From positions 18,945-82,944 of the forward strand of contig JADJNC010000020.1 in NCBI GenBank assembly GCA_016709335.1: DNA of 64,000 nt, written 5' to 3'. Numbering within the stretch: the first letter of the stretch is position 1; each line of letters begins with the position of its first letter. Both the position numbers and the translations under genes were made by a program. Under the pieces are notes generated by a model, which made no database searches, was not told where the DNA came from, and saw only the letters and a list, made by a program, of their open reading frames with translations. Positions 9,199 through 23,219 of the stretch are shown here, one piece after another. The stretch comes from Candidatus Propionivibrio dominans. Lineage in GTDB: Bacteria; Pseudomonadota; Gammaproteobacteria; Burkholderiales; Rhodocyclaceae.

Positions 9199-10509
9199 TT
9201 AGGATGAATAGGGTTTCAGATTCAACGTGCGCTGAATTTTTTCGCGCACGCCGTCAGGCACGCCGGCCGTTTCTGCAAACGACCCCCATTTCGATACCGT
9301 CGCCTGCACCTCGGCAAGGATTTTCGCGGCGCGCCCCCGTTTCATCGACGCAGTCCTGGCGCAGGCGTTGAAGTCCTCCAGTGTGAAATTGTCGCGTTTT
9401 CCATTCATCGTCATCTGATGGCTTGCCGTCCACGCACCCGAAGGATTAAAGCTGTAGGTCATATCGAAGGCTGGCGACAGCGACCACTCGCCGGATTTAT
9501 TCATCAGGAAGGCAATATTTTTCACGTGGTCATCCTGATTGCGGGCCACGATGTTGAATGCCATGCGCCGGAACAGTTGCTCGATGGCCTGCATGGGCAA
9601 CTGCAGTTGCCGCATCACCAGCAAGGCCTGCTCGTAGCTGTACGCGCCTGCCATATTGAAGTCGTAGTGCGCCAGGGCGCAGAGCGACTGCATGTGAAGT
9701 TTTTCGCCGGTAGCCAGCCGATCAAAGCGGCGCGTCATGAAATGCGAGCGGCCTTTCTCTTTGAACAGCCGGCATTCACTGATATCAATGCCGCAGTCGA
9801 GCGCCATCAGGTAATACGCATACTCGATCACCCCGTAGCCCTTCGGGTCTTCCAGCTCCTTGTCCTTGTTGCCACTGACGCCGTCAAATTTCAACAGCCA
9901 GTATTCAAATCCCTTGCCGGCCTTGACCTGGCCCGAGCGCACTTCATTGGTTTTCGGGTTCCATGCGATGATCGCCTTCGCCCTCGCGCCACCGGCGGAT
10001 GTGCCCACGCGCAGAATATCCCTCAGCGTATCTTCCCTGCCTTCAGCCGCAAAAGACGCCTGCAAATTGTTCCGGTGGGCCAACACCTCCGATGCAAGCT
10101 CAACCAGCTTGCCGACCTCAATGTGTGTTGTCTGCTTCGCCCTGGGGCCGATGGCGGGGGCAAATTCCAGCGCACCCATGCCGCGTTCGCCGGTATAGCA
10201 AAGCCGCTCAACCGCGTTGAAGGAACCCGGTTGCCGCCCCTGCGATGCCAGCCAGGCATCGATCAGCGCATTGCCGAATTTGTCCGGCAGCGAGTCGGCC
10301 AGCAGACCGGGCAGCCCGTAAAAAGTCGGGCGAGACAACTCGGGGAAGCGGTACACGCGTCGGGAAAGAAGCATCACGATCGGCGCGACCTGAATGCCGC
10401 TTTGCGCGAATCCCGCATCGTATTCAAAGCTGGCGACATCCTCCCCATCCTGCAGCGAGACCGCGCCGATGGTTTTGCCCCACAGCCTGACTTCGGCCAG
10501 CGTAGTCAT
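9199..10509 (-). CDS. hipA: HipA-family serine/threonine kinase toxin
   Basis: 436 residues from the ATG at 10509 (MTTLAEVRLWGK); an in-frame ATG four codons upstream is possible. The order is that of HipA: N-terminal lobe with the short LPPLLP-like motif FYGLPGLLADSLPDKFGN (about 65-85), glycine-rich loop VGTSAGGARAKA (about 170-181), and the catalytic stretch NIVARNQDDHVKNIAFL (about 320-336), where the NxDDHxKN core supplies the base, followed by the metal-binding PAFDMTYS. In E. coli, HipA phosphorylates GltX and drives cells to dormancy. The antitoxin hipB is immediately upstream in the same operon. All key catalytic residues are present, so an active kinase is expected. Confidence 0.9.
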   Translation of the reverse strand: MTTLAEVRLWGKTIGAVSLQDGEDVASFEYDAGFAQSGIQVAPIVMLLSRRVYRFPELSRPTFYGLPGLLADSLPDKFGNALIDAWLASQGRQPGSFNAVERLCYTGERGMGALEFAPAIGPRAKQTTHIEVGKLVELASEVLAHRNNLQASFAAEGREDTLRDILRVGTSAGGARAKAIIAWNPKTNEVRSGQVKAGKGFEYWLLKFDGVSGNKDKELEDPKGYGVIEYAYYLMALDCGIDISECRLFKEKGRSHFMTRRFDRLATGEKLHMQSLCALAHYDFNMAGAYSYEQALLVMRQLQLPMQAIEQLFRRMAFNIVARNQDDHVKNIAFLMNKSGEWSLSPAFDMTYSFNPSGAWTASHQMTMNGKRDNFTLEDFNACARTASMKRGRAAKILAEVQATVSKWGSFAETAGVPDGVREKIQRTLNLKPYSS

Positions 10510-10517
10510 GGTTTCTC

Positions 10518-10561
10518 GCATGCGTGCTCAGGGTTTCTCGCAAGCGTGCTCAGGGCTTCTC
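10518..10561. repeat. 22-base tandem duplication at the hipB-hipA junction
   Basis: Two adjacent 22-base units (10518-10539 and 10540-10561) that differ at two positions, with a degenerate third start at 10502-10517. The unit spans the hipB stop region, so the duplication supplies the short linker between antitoxin and toxin and the second possible hipA start. Replication slippage is the simple explanation. Confidence 0.8.
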
Positions 10562-10900
10562 ATCCCAGCTCCACGATTTACCGCTCGCCTTGGCGGCACG
10601 CTGGCCCGACGCCCGTTGCCGGACCTTGCCCTTGCGCTTCAGCAAATCCATCGGTCTGGGCCCGGACTCAGGTATCAGGCTGTCCAGCCCGGATGCGGCG
10701 TCCAGCACCCGCAGCACCCGAACCAGGGTCGCCAACTGTGACGTCTGCCCGGCCTCCATGCGCTCCAGGGTACGCTTGGCGATACCCGCCTGTTCGGCCA
10801 CAGCCGCCTGGGTGAGCTGCAATTCAACCCGACGACCGGCAATCCGTGCGCCCAGTTCGGCGAGCACGGCATCATCGGTGAGTAAACCGTTTATTTTCAT
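10550..10900 (-). CDS. hipB: HipB-like helix-turn-helix antitoxin
   Basis: 116 residues. An XRE/Cro helix-turn-helix occupies about residues 18-70 (RRVELQLTQAAVAEQAGIAKRTLERMEAGQ), followed by a basic tail (KRKGKVRQRASGQRAAKASGKSW) of the kind that contacts the toxin or DNA. It precedes hipA in the usual antitoxin-toxin order, ending 40 bases before the hipA ATG. HipB neutralises HipA by complex formation and represses the operon, and three matching 18-base operators lie directly upstream. The start codon directly abuts the first operator and no Shine-Dalgarno sequence is present, which suggests a leaderless message. Confidence 0.9.
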   Translation of the reverse strand: MKINGLLTDDAVLAELGARIAGRRVELQLTQAAVAEQAGIAKRTLERMEAGQTSQLATLVRVLRVLDAASGLDSLIPESGPRPMDLLKRKGKVRQRASGQRAAKASGKSWSWDEKP

Positions 10901-11044
10901 AGTCGTAATATATTACGAATATATCAGCTAAAGTGCCATATATCGTCAGTCATTGCGATATATAGCTTAATAATTAACTTTAGTCAAGTCGCAATAAATA
11001 GCGAGATAGCGATCTTATTAGTGCTTAGTCGCAATATTTTACGA
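10901..11044 (-). promoter_or_regulatory. Promoter/operator region of hipBA with three 18-base sites
   Basis: An AT-rich island in otherwise GC-rich DNA. Three related 18-base sites read AGTCGTAATATATTACGA (10901-10918), AGTCGCAATAAATAGCGA (10987-11004) and AGTCGCAATATTTTACGA (11027-11044), all near-palindromic with TCGYAATA-type half-sites. A looser inverted pair with ATATATCG/CGATATAT arms lies at 10937-10964. On the minus strand TATATT falls 7-12 bases before the hipB ATG, where a -10 box for a leaderless transcript would be. E. coli hipBA also has several operators, so autorepression by HipB is the natural reading. Confidence 0.7.
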
Positions 11045-11054
11045 TATGTGCCGC

Positions 11055-12038
11055 TTACCGACCAAGCAACATGGCAATGAAGGCCTGACGAATTTCGGGT
11101 GTAACTTCGCGGCGGGTGACGAAGGCCGGCGCACCGTCAGCGCTCCATTCGAGCCCCCAGATCGGCGCAGTCCGGGTCGGCAACAACGAATAGCGACCAT
11201 CTCCGACAAAGCCCGGCCGGGTGCTATCGGCAATCAGTAATCCGTCGGAAAAGCGCCGGAAGCGTTCCAGGTCTTCGCGTCGTCGGGGATGATCGCCAAC
11301 CAGGCGCGTTACGGCCGCCTCATCCATCAACGGCGCCGACTCGCCGGGGTAGTGGCGCACCGTCCAGCCCAGATGAAAGGCATCGGTCTGCAGGCGTCCT
11401 TCATGCACGTAAAGCGTGCGCCAGAGCACTTGATTGGCCATGGTTGGCTTGATCACCAAATTGGGAGCCGGGTGGCCGCGCGCAGCGACGACGTCGCGCA
11501 GGGCAGTTTCGGCGCGCTGGTGTTGCCACAGGCCGAGTCCCAGGTAGGCCGCCGCCAGGGTCAGACCGACGGGTGCCCAGTGACGCTGCGGCCGCCGCAG
11601 TGCCAGAGCCAGCGGCACCAAAAGCAGCAGGGTGAAAAGAGGATCGAAGACGGCGATCAGGTTCCATGCTTCCTTGCGTTCGGAGAACGGCAGCCAGAGA
11701 TGCGTGCCGTAGCTGGTGCAGGCATCGAGCAGGCCGGCAACACCGTAACCGGCCAGGCTGTAGAGATAGATTTTGGGGAAGCTCAGGTTTTTCCGCAGCA
11801 ATGGCCACAGCAGCAATGCACCAATCAGCGCGCCGATTGGCGCAAACACAAGTGCGTGGGTGAAGTGGCGGTGATAGTCAAGCACCAGCAACACATCGTC
11901 CGGGCTCTGAATCAGGGTATCCGCATCCGGCAGCATGCCACCAACCATGCCGACAGCCGCCGCGAGCCGGCGCTGGTGTGACGGCGCCAGGGTAGCAGCC
12001 AGGGTGGCGCCGAGCACGCCGTGGGTTATCAGGTCCAT
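11055..12038 (-). CDS. YdjM-like membrane-bound metal-dependent hydrolase family protein (DUF457-type)
   Basis: 327 residues. It opens MDLITHGVLGATLA, then GGMLPDADTLI and HRHFTHALVFAPIGA, the His/Asp pattern that defines the family, followed by LDACTSYGTHLWLPFS and several membrane helices (about 60-80, 95-112, 130-150, 160-175). The last 140 residues form a soluble domain. E. coli YdjM is an inner-membrane protein regulated by LexA; its function is unknown and hydrolase activity is only predicted. No neighbour gives a pathway: the hipBA control region is just beyond its stop codon. Confidence 0.8.
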   Translation of the reverse strand: MDLITHGVLGATLAATLAPSHQRRLAAAVGMVGGMLPDADTLIQSPDDVLLVLDYHRHFTHALVFAPIGALIGALLLWPLLRKNLSFPKIYLYSLAGYGVAGLLDACTSYGTHLWLPFSERKEAWNLIAVFDPLFTLLLLVPLALALRRPQRHWAPVGLTLAAAYLGLGLWQHQRAETALRDVVAARGHPAPNLVIKPTMANQVLWRTLYVHEGRLQTDAFHLGWTVRHYPGESAPLMDEAAVTRLVGDHPRRREDLERFRRFSDGLLIADSTRPGFVGDGRYSLLPTRTAPIWGLEWSADGAPAFVTRREVTPEIRQAFIAMLLGR

Positions 12039-12284
12039 CGCAGCATTTTACAGTCGGGTCAGGCGATCCTGAGTGTTTGTTCCGGCCGCGTGCGGCTCGG
12101 CAATGCGCCGACCGGGTCCAGAATAAACCACTTGTTAGCTCCACTCGGAGTTTTCGGCTTTAACTGGCTGGAACAACAAGCGTGATCGTATAAATCGGTC
12201 AGATCAACGGTTCATTCTCATGGGCTAAGGCAGGTTGCGGATCCAAAACCTACCGCTCACCTGAACCAACCATCCGACAGCTGT

Positions 12285-12316
12285 TCGGCCTTATGTAGCG
12301 CTCCACATAAGGCCGA
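12285..12316. repeat. 12-bp perfect inverted repeat
   Basis: Arms TCGGCCTTATGT and ACATAAGGCCGA around the eight-base loop AGCGCTCC. No T-run follows on either strand, so it is not an ordinary terminator. It sits in the middle of the gene-free stretch between the YdjM-like gene and glmS. Confidence 0.65.
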
Positions 12317-12530
12317 GTAGTTGACGGTGGTGGGACGTTGCCGACTGGCTGGTTACGCTGCATTCCGGACATTTAGCCCGACCCGAGAGCCTCAACCGGT
12401 TGGATTGGGTCGTGAGCCGAAATTGAACTCAACAAATTCGTCGGCCGATAGCCGCCGCTCGTGGGCCTCCTTTACATACCTATTCCGATAGCTTTATCAG
12501 GTTCAGCGATGGGGTTTGCTTGCACCTTCA

Positions 12531-12590
12531 GAGTTTTTGACTTTAATTGTGAGTTTTCGACTTTAATGGCGAGTTTTCGACTTTAATTGG
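12531..12590 (+). repeat. Three tandem 20-base repeats, IS21-end-like
   Basis: Units begin at 12531, 12551 and 12571 with the core GAGTTTTCGACTTTAATTGG; the first unit has one T for C change. The last is followed by TCGGAACACC. A fourth, diverged copy lies at 12148 in the same orientation, followed by CTGGAACAAC. Multiple short direct repeats close together are typical of IS21-family termini, where they bind transposase. No transposase gene remains, so this is at most a solo end. Confidence 0.6.
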
Positions 12591-12619
12591 TCGGAACACC
12601 TTAACTTTACGGATTTGAT

Positions 12620-14449
12620 TCACTCTACCGTCACTGACTTGGCCAGATTGCGCGGCTTGTCGACATCGGTTCCACGCACCAGTGCAACGTGATAGGCCAG
12701 CAACTGCAAGGGTACGACGTGCAGCAGCGCGGAAAGCTGGCCGTAGTGTTCGGGCAGGAGCATCACATGCACCCCATCCGAAGCGAGCATTTCGCTGTCG
12801 GCGTCGGCAAACACGTAGAGTTCGCCGCCGCGCGCGCGAACCTCCTGCAGATTGGATTTGAGCTTTTCGAGCAGGACATCATTGGGGGCAACGGCGATTA
12901 CCGGCATGTCCTTGTCGACCAGCGCCAGCGGCCCATGCTTCAGTTCGCCGGCCGGATAGGCCTCGGCATGGATGTAGGTAATTTCCTTGAGCTTGAGCGC
13001 GCCTTCGAGCGCGATCGGGTAATGCCGTCCGCGCCCGAGAAACAGTGCGTTCTGCTTCATGGCGAAGTGTCCGGACCAGGCGCGGATCTGCGGTTCGAGC
13101 TCAAGCACCTTGGCTACCGCAATCGGCAAGTGGCGCAAGGCTTGCAGTTCGGCGGCTTCGACCTGCTCGGAAAGGCGCCCGCGCAATTTGGCGAAGATCA
13201 GCGTCATCAGGTAGAGCGCGGCAAGCTGCGTGGTGAACGCCTTGGTCGAGGCGACACCGATCTCGGGGCCGGCACGGGTGATGAAGCGCAGCGCGTTTTC
13301 GCGTACCAGAGAGGACTCGGGAACGTTGCAGATGCACAGGGTATGCTTCATGCCAAGTGACTTGGCGTGGTGCAGCGCGGCCAGCGTGTCGGCCGTCTCG
13401 CCCGACTGTGAAAGCGTGACGACCAGCGTCTGCGGATCGGGAACGGATTCGCGGTAGCGGTATTCGCTGGCCACTTCAACATTGCACGGTATCCCGGCAA
13501 TCGCTTCGAGCCAGTAGCGCGCTACCAGTCCGGCGTGGTAGCTGGTGCCGCAGGCGATTATCAACACCTGGCGGACATTATTGAGCACTTCCTCGGTGTT
13601 GGCGCCAAACAATCCGGGTTGAATGCTGCGCGCCGCGCCGAGCATTTCGAGTGTGTTGGACAGCGCGACTGGCTGCTCGAAAATTTCCTTCTGCATGTAG
13701 TGCCGATACTTGCCGAGTTCGACGGCATCGGCAGAAAGCTGCGACTCGGTCTCCACACGTTCGACCGGCGTACCATCAACCCGCGTGATGCGATAACTGC
13801 CGCGCATCAGCTCGGCACAATCGCCGTTTTCCAGGTAAACGATTCGACGCGTTACCTGCAACAGGGCGGACGCATCCGACGCGGCATAATTGCCGTCGTC
13901 AGTCAGTCCCAGCAGCAATGGCGAGCCTTCACGGGCAACGATGACGCGGCTAGGGTCGGCTTCGCGCAGAACGGCAATGGCATAGGCGCCCTGCAACTGA
14001 GCGATCGAGGCGCGGACGGCCGCGAAGAAATCTCCCTCCGTTTTCAGTTCCCGGGCAATCAGGTGGGCAATGACTTCGGTGTCGGTATCCGAAGTGAAGG
14101 CGTAACCATCGGCGGAAAGAAGGGCGCGCAAGGCTTCGTGATTTTCGATGATGCCGTTGTGCACCACGGCGAGGCCACCTGAGATATGCGGGTGGGCATT
14201 GCGCTCGGACGGCACACCGTGCGTTGCCCAGCGCGTGTGAGCAATTCCGGTATTGCCGGCAGCGCCGGTTTCCTCGACCTGCGCCGCGAGTTCAGCCACC
14301 CGGCCGACCGCACGCAAACGCTGCAAGCCGGACGCATTGATCAAGGCCAGGCCGGCCGAGTCATAGCCCCGATATTCGAGCTTGCGCAGACCTTCAAGAA
14401 GGACGGAAACAATATTGCGGTCAGCGACCGCAGCAACAATTCCACACAT
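12620..14449 (-). CDS. glmS: Glutamine-fructose-6-phosphate aminotransferase (isomerising) GlmS
   Basis: 609 residues, the usual length. It converts fructose 6-phosphate and glutamine to glucosamine 6-phosphate, the first step of UDP-GlcNAc synthesis for peptidoglycan and lipid A. MCGIVAA places the Cys nucleophile at residue 1 after Met removal. The Ntn glutaminase domain covers about 1-220 ([13 protein letters not shown]). Two SIS domains follow at about 280-430 ([35 protein letters not shown]) and 450-600, ending with the invariant [11 protein letters not shown]. The next gene upstream is glmU, 99 bases away, so two of the pathway's enzymes are probably co-transcribed. Confidence 0.98.
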   Translation of the reverse strand: MCGIVAAVADRNIVSVLLEGLRKLEYRGYDSAGLALINASGLQRLRAVGRVAELAAQVEETGAAGNTGIAHTRWATHGVPSERNAHPHISGGLAVVHNGIIENHEALRALLSADGYAFTSDTDTEVIAHLIARELKTEGDFFAAVRASIAQLQGAYAIAVLREADPSRVIVAREGSPLLLGLTDDGNYAASDASALLQVTRRIVYLENGDCAELMRGSYRITRVDGTPVERVETESQLSADAVELGKYRHYMQKEIFEQPVALSNTLEMLGAARSIQPGLFGANTEEVLNNVRQVLIIACGTSYHAGLVARYWLEAIAGIPCNVEVASEYRYRESVPDPQTLVVTLSQSGETADTLAALHHAKSLGMKHTLCICNVPESSLVRENALRFITRAGPEIGVASTKAFTTQLAALYLMTLIFAKLRGRLSEQVEAAELQALRHLPIAVAKVLELEPQIRAWSGHFAMKQNALFLGRGRHYPIALEGALKLKEITYIHAEAYPAGELKHGPLALVDKDMPVIAVAPNDVLLEKLKSNLQEVRARGGELYVFADADSEMLASDGVHVMLLPEHYGQLSALLHVVPLQLLAYHVALVRGTDVDKPRNLAKSVTVE

Positions 14450-14548
14450 GGTTAGAACCTGTTAGAAGTTAGGCGTTGGGAGTTGGGAGTTGAGTGCAGG
14501 GAATCGGGAAAATGGCCGGGTAAAGCTTTCGGTTTTACTCCCGACTCC

Positions 14549-15916
14549 TCACTCTTTACTCTTCACTGCTTTTATAGGTCGCTTCCAGCCGCTAATAGAC
14601 GCTTGTTTGGCGCGCGAAACGGTCAGCATGTCAGGCGGGGCGTCCCTGGTCAGCGTGGTACCCGCACCCAGCGTAGCGCCGCGGCCAACGGTGACCGGGG
14701 CCACCAACTGGGTATCGGAACCGATGAAGGCGTCGTCCTCGATGACGGTCTGGAACTTGTTGGCGCCATCGTAGTTGCAGGTGATCGTTCCGGCGCCGAC
14801 ATTCACCCGGGTGCCGATGGTGGCGTCGCCGATGTAGGCCAGATGATTGACCTTCGAGTGAGCTGCAATCGAGCTTTTCTTGATCTCGACGAAGTTGCCG
14901 ATATGGACATCCTCAGCCAGTTCGGCGCCCGGACGCAAACGCGCAAAGGGGCCAATCCTGCCATCCGGGCCGACCACGGCCTCCTCGATATGCGTGAAGG
15001 CGGCCAGACGCGTTCCGGCCCCGATACGCGCATTCTTAAGCACGCAGTTGGGGCCGATTTCGACCGCTTCGTCGAGTTCGACCTTGCCCTCGAATACACA
15101 GTTGACGTCGATGAACACGTCGCGCCCGCAAAGCAGCTCACCGCGCACATCGAGGCGTGCCGGGTCAGCCAGACGCACGCCCTGCTCCATCAGTTGCTCG
15201 GCGGTGCAGCGTTGCGCAACGCGCTCCAGTTCGGCAAGCTGTACCTTGCTGTTAACGCCGAGCACTTCCCATTCGTTCTTCGGGTTGGCTGTACGGATCG
15301 GCAATCCCTCCGCAACGGCCATGCCGACGATGTCGGTCAGGTAGTACTCTTTTTGCGCATTGTTGTTGGACAAACGGGCAAGCCACTCACCGAGACGGGC
15401 GCTTGGCATAGCCATGATGCCGGTATTGATTTCACGAATGCGGCGCTCATCGGGCGTCGAGTCTTTCTGCTCTACAATCCGGATCACCTGCCCGGCGTCA
15501 TTGCGCACGATGCGCCCGTAGCCGCCCGGATCGGACAATTCTACGGTGAGAATGGCCAGCGCATCCTGCGCAACTTGTACCAGCCGCTCCAGTGTTTCAG
15601 ACCTTATCAGCGGTACGTCTCCGTAGAGTATCAGTGTCGTTCCATCGCCCTTCAAGTAGGGTAGCGCCTGCTGCACCGCATGCCCGGTGCCCAGTTGCGG
15701 TTCCTGTAAGGCCCAGGCCAGATCGGGCGCGTCCAGCGTGGCGCGGACAGCATCACCGCCGTGGCCATAGACCAGACAAAGCGTTTGTGGCGACAGGCGG
15801 CGTGCGCTATCGATGACATGCGCAAGCAGCGCCTTGCCGGCCAGTGGATGCAGCACCTTGGGCAGATTGGAATGCATGCGCTTGCCCTGCCCTGCCGCGA
15901 GGATGACGATATTCAT
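14549..15916 (-). CDS. glmU: Bifunctional UDP-GlcNAc pyrophosphorylase / glucosamine-1-phosphate acetyltransferase GlmU
   Basis: 455 residues. The N-terminal uridylyltransferase domain starts [20 protein letters not shown], the nucleotide-binding signature, and contains YGDVPLI with its metal-binding Asp (about 102-108). From about residue 250 a left-handed beta-helix of hexapeptide repeats forms the acetyltransferase trimer ([47 protein letters not shown]). It makes UDP-GlcNAc from GlcN-1-P, acetyl-CoA and UTP in the cytoplasm. It lies upstream of glmS in the same orientation and 30 bases after the membrane/winged-helix gene. Confidence 0.97.
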   Translation of the reverse strand: MNIVILAAGQGKRMHSNLPKVLHPLAGKALLAHVIDSARRLSPQTLCLVYGHGGDAVRATLDAPDLAWALQEPQLGTGHAVQQALPYLKGDGTTLILYGDVPLIRSETLERLVQVAQDALAILTVELSDPGGYGRIVRNDAGQVIRIVEQKDSTPDERRIREINTGIMAMPSARLGEWLARLSNNNAQKEYYLTDIVGMAVAEGLPIRTANPKNEWEVLGVNSKVQLAELERVAQRCTAEQLMEQGVRLADPARLDVRGELLCGRDVFIDVNCVFEGKVELDEAVEIGPNCVLKNARIGAGTRLAAFTHIEEAVVGPDGRIGPFARLRPGAELAEDVHIGNFVEIKKSSIAAHSKVNHLAYIGDATIGTRVNVGAGTITCNYDGANKFQTVIEDDAFIGSDTQLVAPVTVGRGATLGAGTTLTRDAPPDMLTVSRAKQASISGWKRPIKAVKSKE

Positions 15917-15946
15917 TTTGTGTACCCGGTAAAACGGAATGGTTGG

Positions 15947-16777
15947 TCAGCGATCTTCCAGTCCGGAGAGGATGTCGCCCAGCACCTGCTTGCCCCTGAT
16001 CGAAACAAACCAGTGCAGGATATTCTTTTCATTGATGCGTGTCTCGATGATGCCAAGGTTCTTGAGCACAGTCAGCCGTGCGCTGACCAGATCGCGGGCC
16101 AGACCGGTCTTGTCGGTCAGCCCGACGAGATTGCCGTAAACGTAGCTCTCCTCGGCCAGCGCACGCAGAATTTCGATGTCGTTGTAGGACAGCGATTCCT
16201 TGACGGATTCCGGACGGGGAGCCGCGGCTGGCGGCGCTTCGAGCCCCGACAAGGGTTCATCGCGCGGTGCGGGGAGCAGCCCCTCCTGATGCTGCTGTTT
16301 GATCTGCAGCAGTTCACGCTTCATCTGATCCATCTGATGCAAAAGCCTGTTGGCCACATTCTCCAGCACGCGGCGCGAAGCCACCACATAAATCAGGCAA
16401 AAACCGGCGAAGACAAAAACATCAACCGGACGGGAACGAGCCGCTTCCAGCAAATTACTGGAAATCATGTTCAGGAAGAGCGGCACCGTCAGTGCGGCTA
16501 TCACTCCGAGAACAAGATACTTTCCCCACTCACTGCGCGTCGAATCCTTTTGTCGCTCGCTCAGAAAATAGTTGGCCACGCCGCCGAGAATCCCGGCAGA
16601 AATCATGACCAGCAAAATGACAAACATATAGCTGTCGAGCGTGGTGGGCAGCGAGGTCACCTGCAAGGATTTTTGCAATTCCGGATTCAACGTCCACTCC
16701 CTGATCAAAGCAATCGCTACTATGCCATAGCCTTGTCTGAAGCCAAAGAAAACCGCATTGTCGCCGGCTGGCGCCAA
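15947..16777 (-). CDS. Three-TM protein with C-terminal winged-helix domain (YLATT-like)
   Basis: Up to 276 residues. Three hydrophobic helices at about 49-70 (FVILLVMISAGILGGVANYF), 86-108 (LVLGVIAALTVPLFLNMISS) and 118-136 (VFVFAGFCLIYVVASR) match my memory of the YLATT domain (YEATS-like-associating three TM), known from predicted conflict or signalling proteins. A coiled linker and a Pro/Ala-rich stretch follow, then a winged helix (about 190-275: IEILRALAEESYVYGNLVGLTDKTGLARDLVSARLTVLKNLGIIETR). The start is unsure: the open frame begins at a TTG and the only in-frame ATG lies inside the first helix. A membrane-anchored sensor or regulator is plausible. It is 30 bases upstream of glmU. 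Confidence 0.6.
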   Translation of the reverse strand: MAPAGDNAVFFGFRQGYGIVAIALIREWTLNPELQKSLQVTSLPTTLDSYMFVILLVMISAGILGGVANYFLSERQKDSTRSEWGKYLVLGVIAALTVPLFLNMISSNLLEAARSRPVDVFVFAGFCLIYVVASRRVLENVANRLLHQMDQMKRELLQIKQQHQEGLLPAPRDEPLSGLEAPPAAAPRPESVKESLSYNDIEILRALAEESYVYGNLVGLTDKTGLARDLVSARLTVLKNLGIIETRINEKNILHWFVSIRGKQVLGDILSGLEDR

Positions 16778-16830
16778 TGCGGTTTAGGCGAAGGCCGGCG
16801 CGAGATGCGCGGACTTCAGTCAGAGCGGTT

Positions 16831-17072
16831 GCAATTACCGCGGAAGTTCGCTTGAGCCCATCAGGAAGGCGTCAACTTCTCCGGCGCACTGGCGGCCTTC
16901 GCGCGAGCGGGCTGTAAAGCCCGCGCCCAACACTTGCCCGAAGGGCGATCCGCGGCAATTAGCGCGGCAGTTCGCTAGTGCCCATCAGGAAGGCATCAAT
17001 CTCTGGCGCACTGACGGCCTTGCGCGAGCGCTCACAACCCGCGCCCAACACTTGCCCGCAGGGCGATCCGCA
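16831..17072 (-). repeat. Two extra, diverged copies of the gltD 3' end downstream of gltD
   Basis: Starting at 16831, 16955 and 17073 (the last being the true end of gltD) the same sequence recurs with a spacing of 118-124 bases. On the minus strand each copy reads toward the same C-terminus, ending [10 protein letters not shown] or FLMGTSELPR and a TAA. Copy-to-copy differences in the tail codons are mostly synonymous. A shared spacer with CCCGCGCCCAACACTTGCCC separates the copies and carries a small GCCC/GGGC hairpin. Confidence 0.85.
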
Positions 17073-17076
17073 GCAA

Positions 17077-18543
17077 TTAGCGCGGCAGTTCGCTTGAGCC
17101 CATCAGGAAAGCGTCGACTTCTCTGGCGCACTGACGACCTTCGCGGATCGCCCACACTACCAGCGACTGCCCACGACGCGTATCGCCGGCAACGAAGACC
17201 CTGGCGGCATTTGTGGCGTAACAGCCTTCGCCGTCGGTCGTCGCCTTGGCATTGCCACGCGCGTCCCTCTCGACTCCGAACGCATCAAGCAGACCGCCCA
17301 CCGGATTGACGAAGCCCATCGCCAGAAGAACGAGGTCAGCCTGGACGGTCTTTTCGCTGCCGGCGATTTCACTCATCTTGCCGTCCTTCCACTCCAGTTC
17401 GACGGTCTTCAGCGATTTGAGAACTCCCTGCTCGCCGACAAACTCCTTGGTCGCAATGGCAAACTTGCGTTGCGTGTCGCCTTCCAGATGCGATGACGAG
17501 GTACGCAGCTTGAGCGGCCAGTAGGGCCAGGTCAGCGCCTTGTTTTCTTGCTCGGGCGGCTGTGGCATCAATTCGAACTGGGTTACCGACGCCGCACCGT
17601 GGCGATAACTCGTGCCAACGCAGTCGGAACCGGTATCACCGCCGCCGATAACGACCACATGTTTGCCCCTGGCACTGATCGGATTGGCCGGACCGCCACT
17701 GACTTCCTTGTTTTGCGGGACCAGGAATTCGAGCGCCGCGTAGGTGCCTTTCAGGTCGCGCCCCGGTATCGGCAAGTCACGCGGCACTTCCGAACCGGCA
17801 GCGAGGATCACGGCATCAAAGTCCTTGTTGATCTGTTCGGCAGAAACAAATTCGCTGGCGTCGTTGATGATCTCTGCCGGCAGTTCCTTGCATCCGACCA
17901 GCACCCTGGTCCTGAAGCGGACACCCTCGGCATCCATCTGCTTGATGCGCCGCTCAACCAGGGTCTTTTCGAGTTTGAAGTCGGGAATGCCGTAAGCCAG
18001 CAGCCCTCCGGGACGGTCATTCTTTTCGAATACAGTGACCTCGTGACCGACACGTGCCAGTTGCTGGGCCGCCGCCAAGCCGGCCGGTCCGGAGCCGATA
18101 ATGGCAATCTTCTTGCCCGTCTTTACTTTCGGCGGCTGCGGCACAATCCAGCCCATTTCCCAGCCTTTATCCACTATCGCGTGCTCGATCGACTTGATGC
18201 CCACCGGGTCATTGTTGATGTTGAGCGTGCACGCCGCTTCGCACGGCGCAGGACAGATGCGCCCGGTAAAATCCGGAAAATTGTTGGTCGAGTGCAGCAC
18301 GGTCAAGGCCTGCTCCCAGTTGCCGCGATAGACCAGGTCGTTCCAGTCCGGGATGATGTTGTTAACCGGGCAGCCGTTGTTGCAGAAAGGGATGCCGCAA
18401 TCCATGCAGCGGGCGCCCTCGACGCTCGCCTGTTGATCGCTGAGCCTGACGATAAACTCGCGGTAATGCTTCAGTCGCCGTTCGGCAGGCTCGTAGGCCT
18501 CCGACAGACGCTTGTATTCCATGAAGCCGGTCGGTTTTCCCAT
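17077..18543 (-). CDS. gltD: Glutamate synthase (NADPH) small subunit GltD
   Basis: 488 residues. The beta subunit takes electrons from NADPH through FAD and passes them to the large subunit for conversion of glutamine and 2-oxoglutarate to two glutamates. The N-terminal cysteine clusters [17 protein letters not shown] (about 47-63) and [12 protein letters not shown] (about 98-109) hold the [4Fe-4S] centres. An FAD loop [17 protein letters not shown] lies near 150-165, and an NADPH loop [14 protein letters not shown] near 297-310. It abuts gltB, with its ATG directly after the gltB stop, so the two are coexpressed. Its last codons have been copied twice downstream. Confidence 0.97.
   Translation of the reverse strand: MGKPTGFMEYKRLSEAYEPAERRLKHYREFIVRLSDQQASVEGARCMDCGIPFCNNGCPVNNIIPDWNDLVYRGNWEQALTVLHSTNNFPDFTGRICPAPCEAACTLNINNDPVGIKSIEHAIVDKGWEMGWIVPQPPKVKTGKKIAIIGSGPAGLAAAQQLARVGHEVTVFEKNDRPGGLLAYGIPDFKLEKTLVERRIKQMDAEGVRFRTRVLVGCKELPAEIINDASEFVSAEQINKDFDAVILAAGSEVPRDLPIPGRDLKGTYAALEFLVPQNKEVSGGPANPISARGKHVVVIGGGDTGSDCVGTSYRHGAASVTQFELMPQPPEQENKALTWPYWPLKLRTSSSHLEGDTQRKFAIATKEFVGEQGVLKSLKTVELEWKDGKMSEIAGSEKTVQADLVLLAMGFVNPVGGLLDAFGVERDARGNAKATTDGEGCYATNAARVFVAGDTRRGQSLVVWAIREGRQCAREVDAFLMGSSELPR

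Positions 18544-23219
<4,676 letters not shown>

Larger units (their letters stand above)
12039..12619. other. 580-base gene-free stretch with IS-end-like debris
   Basis: No reading frame here resembles a known protein on either strand. It contains one copy of a GAGTTTTCGRCTTTAAYTGG motif at 12148, a 12-bp hairpin at 12285-12316, and three tandem copies of the motif at 12531-12590. The mixture looks like the remains of a transposable element between two unrelated chromosomal genes. Confidence 0.5.

Noticed and set aside
12531..12590. CRISPR-like array suggested by three 20-base repeats
   Set aside because: The units are directly adjacent with no spacers, and no cas genes are in the window.
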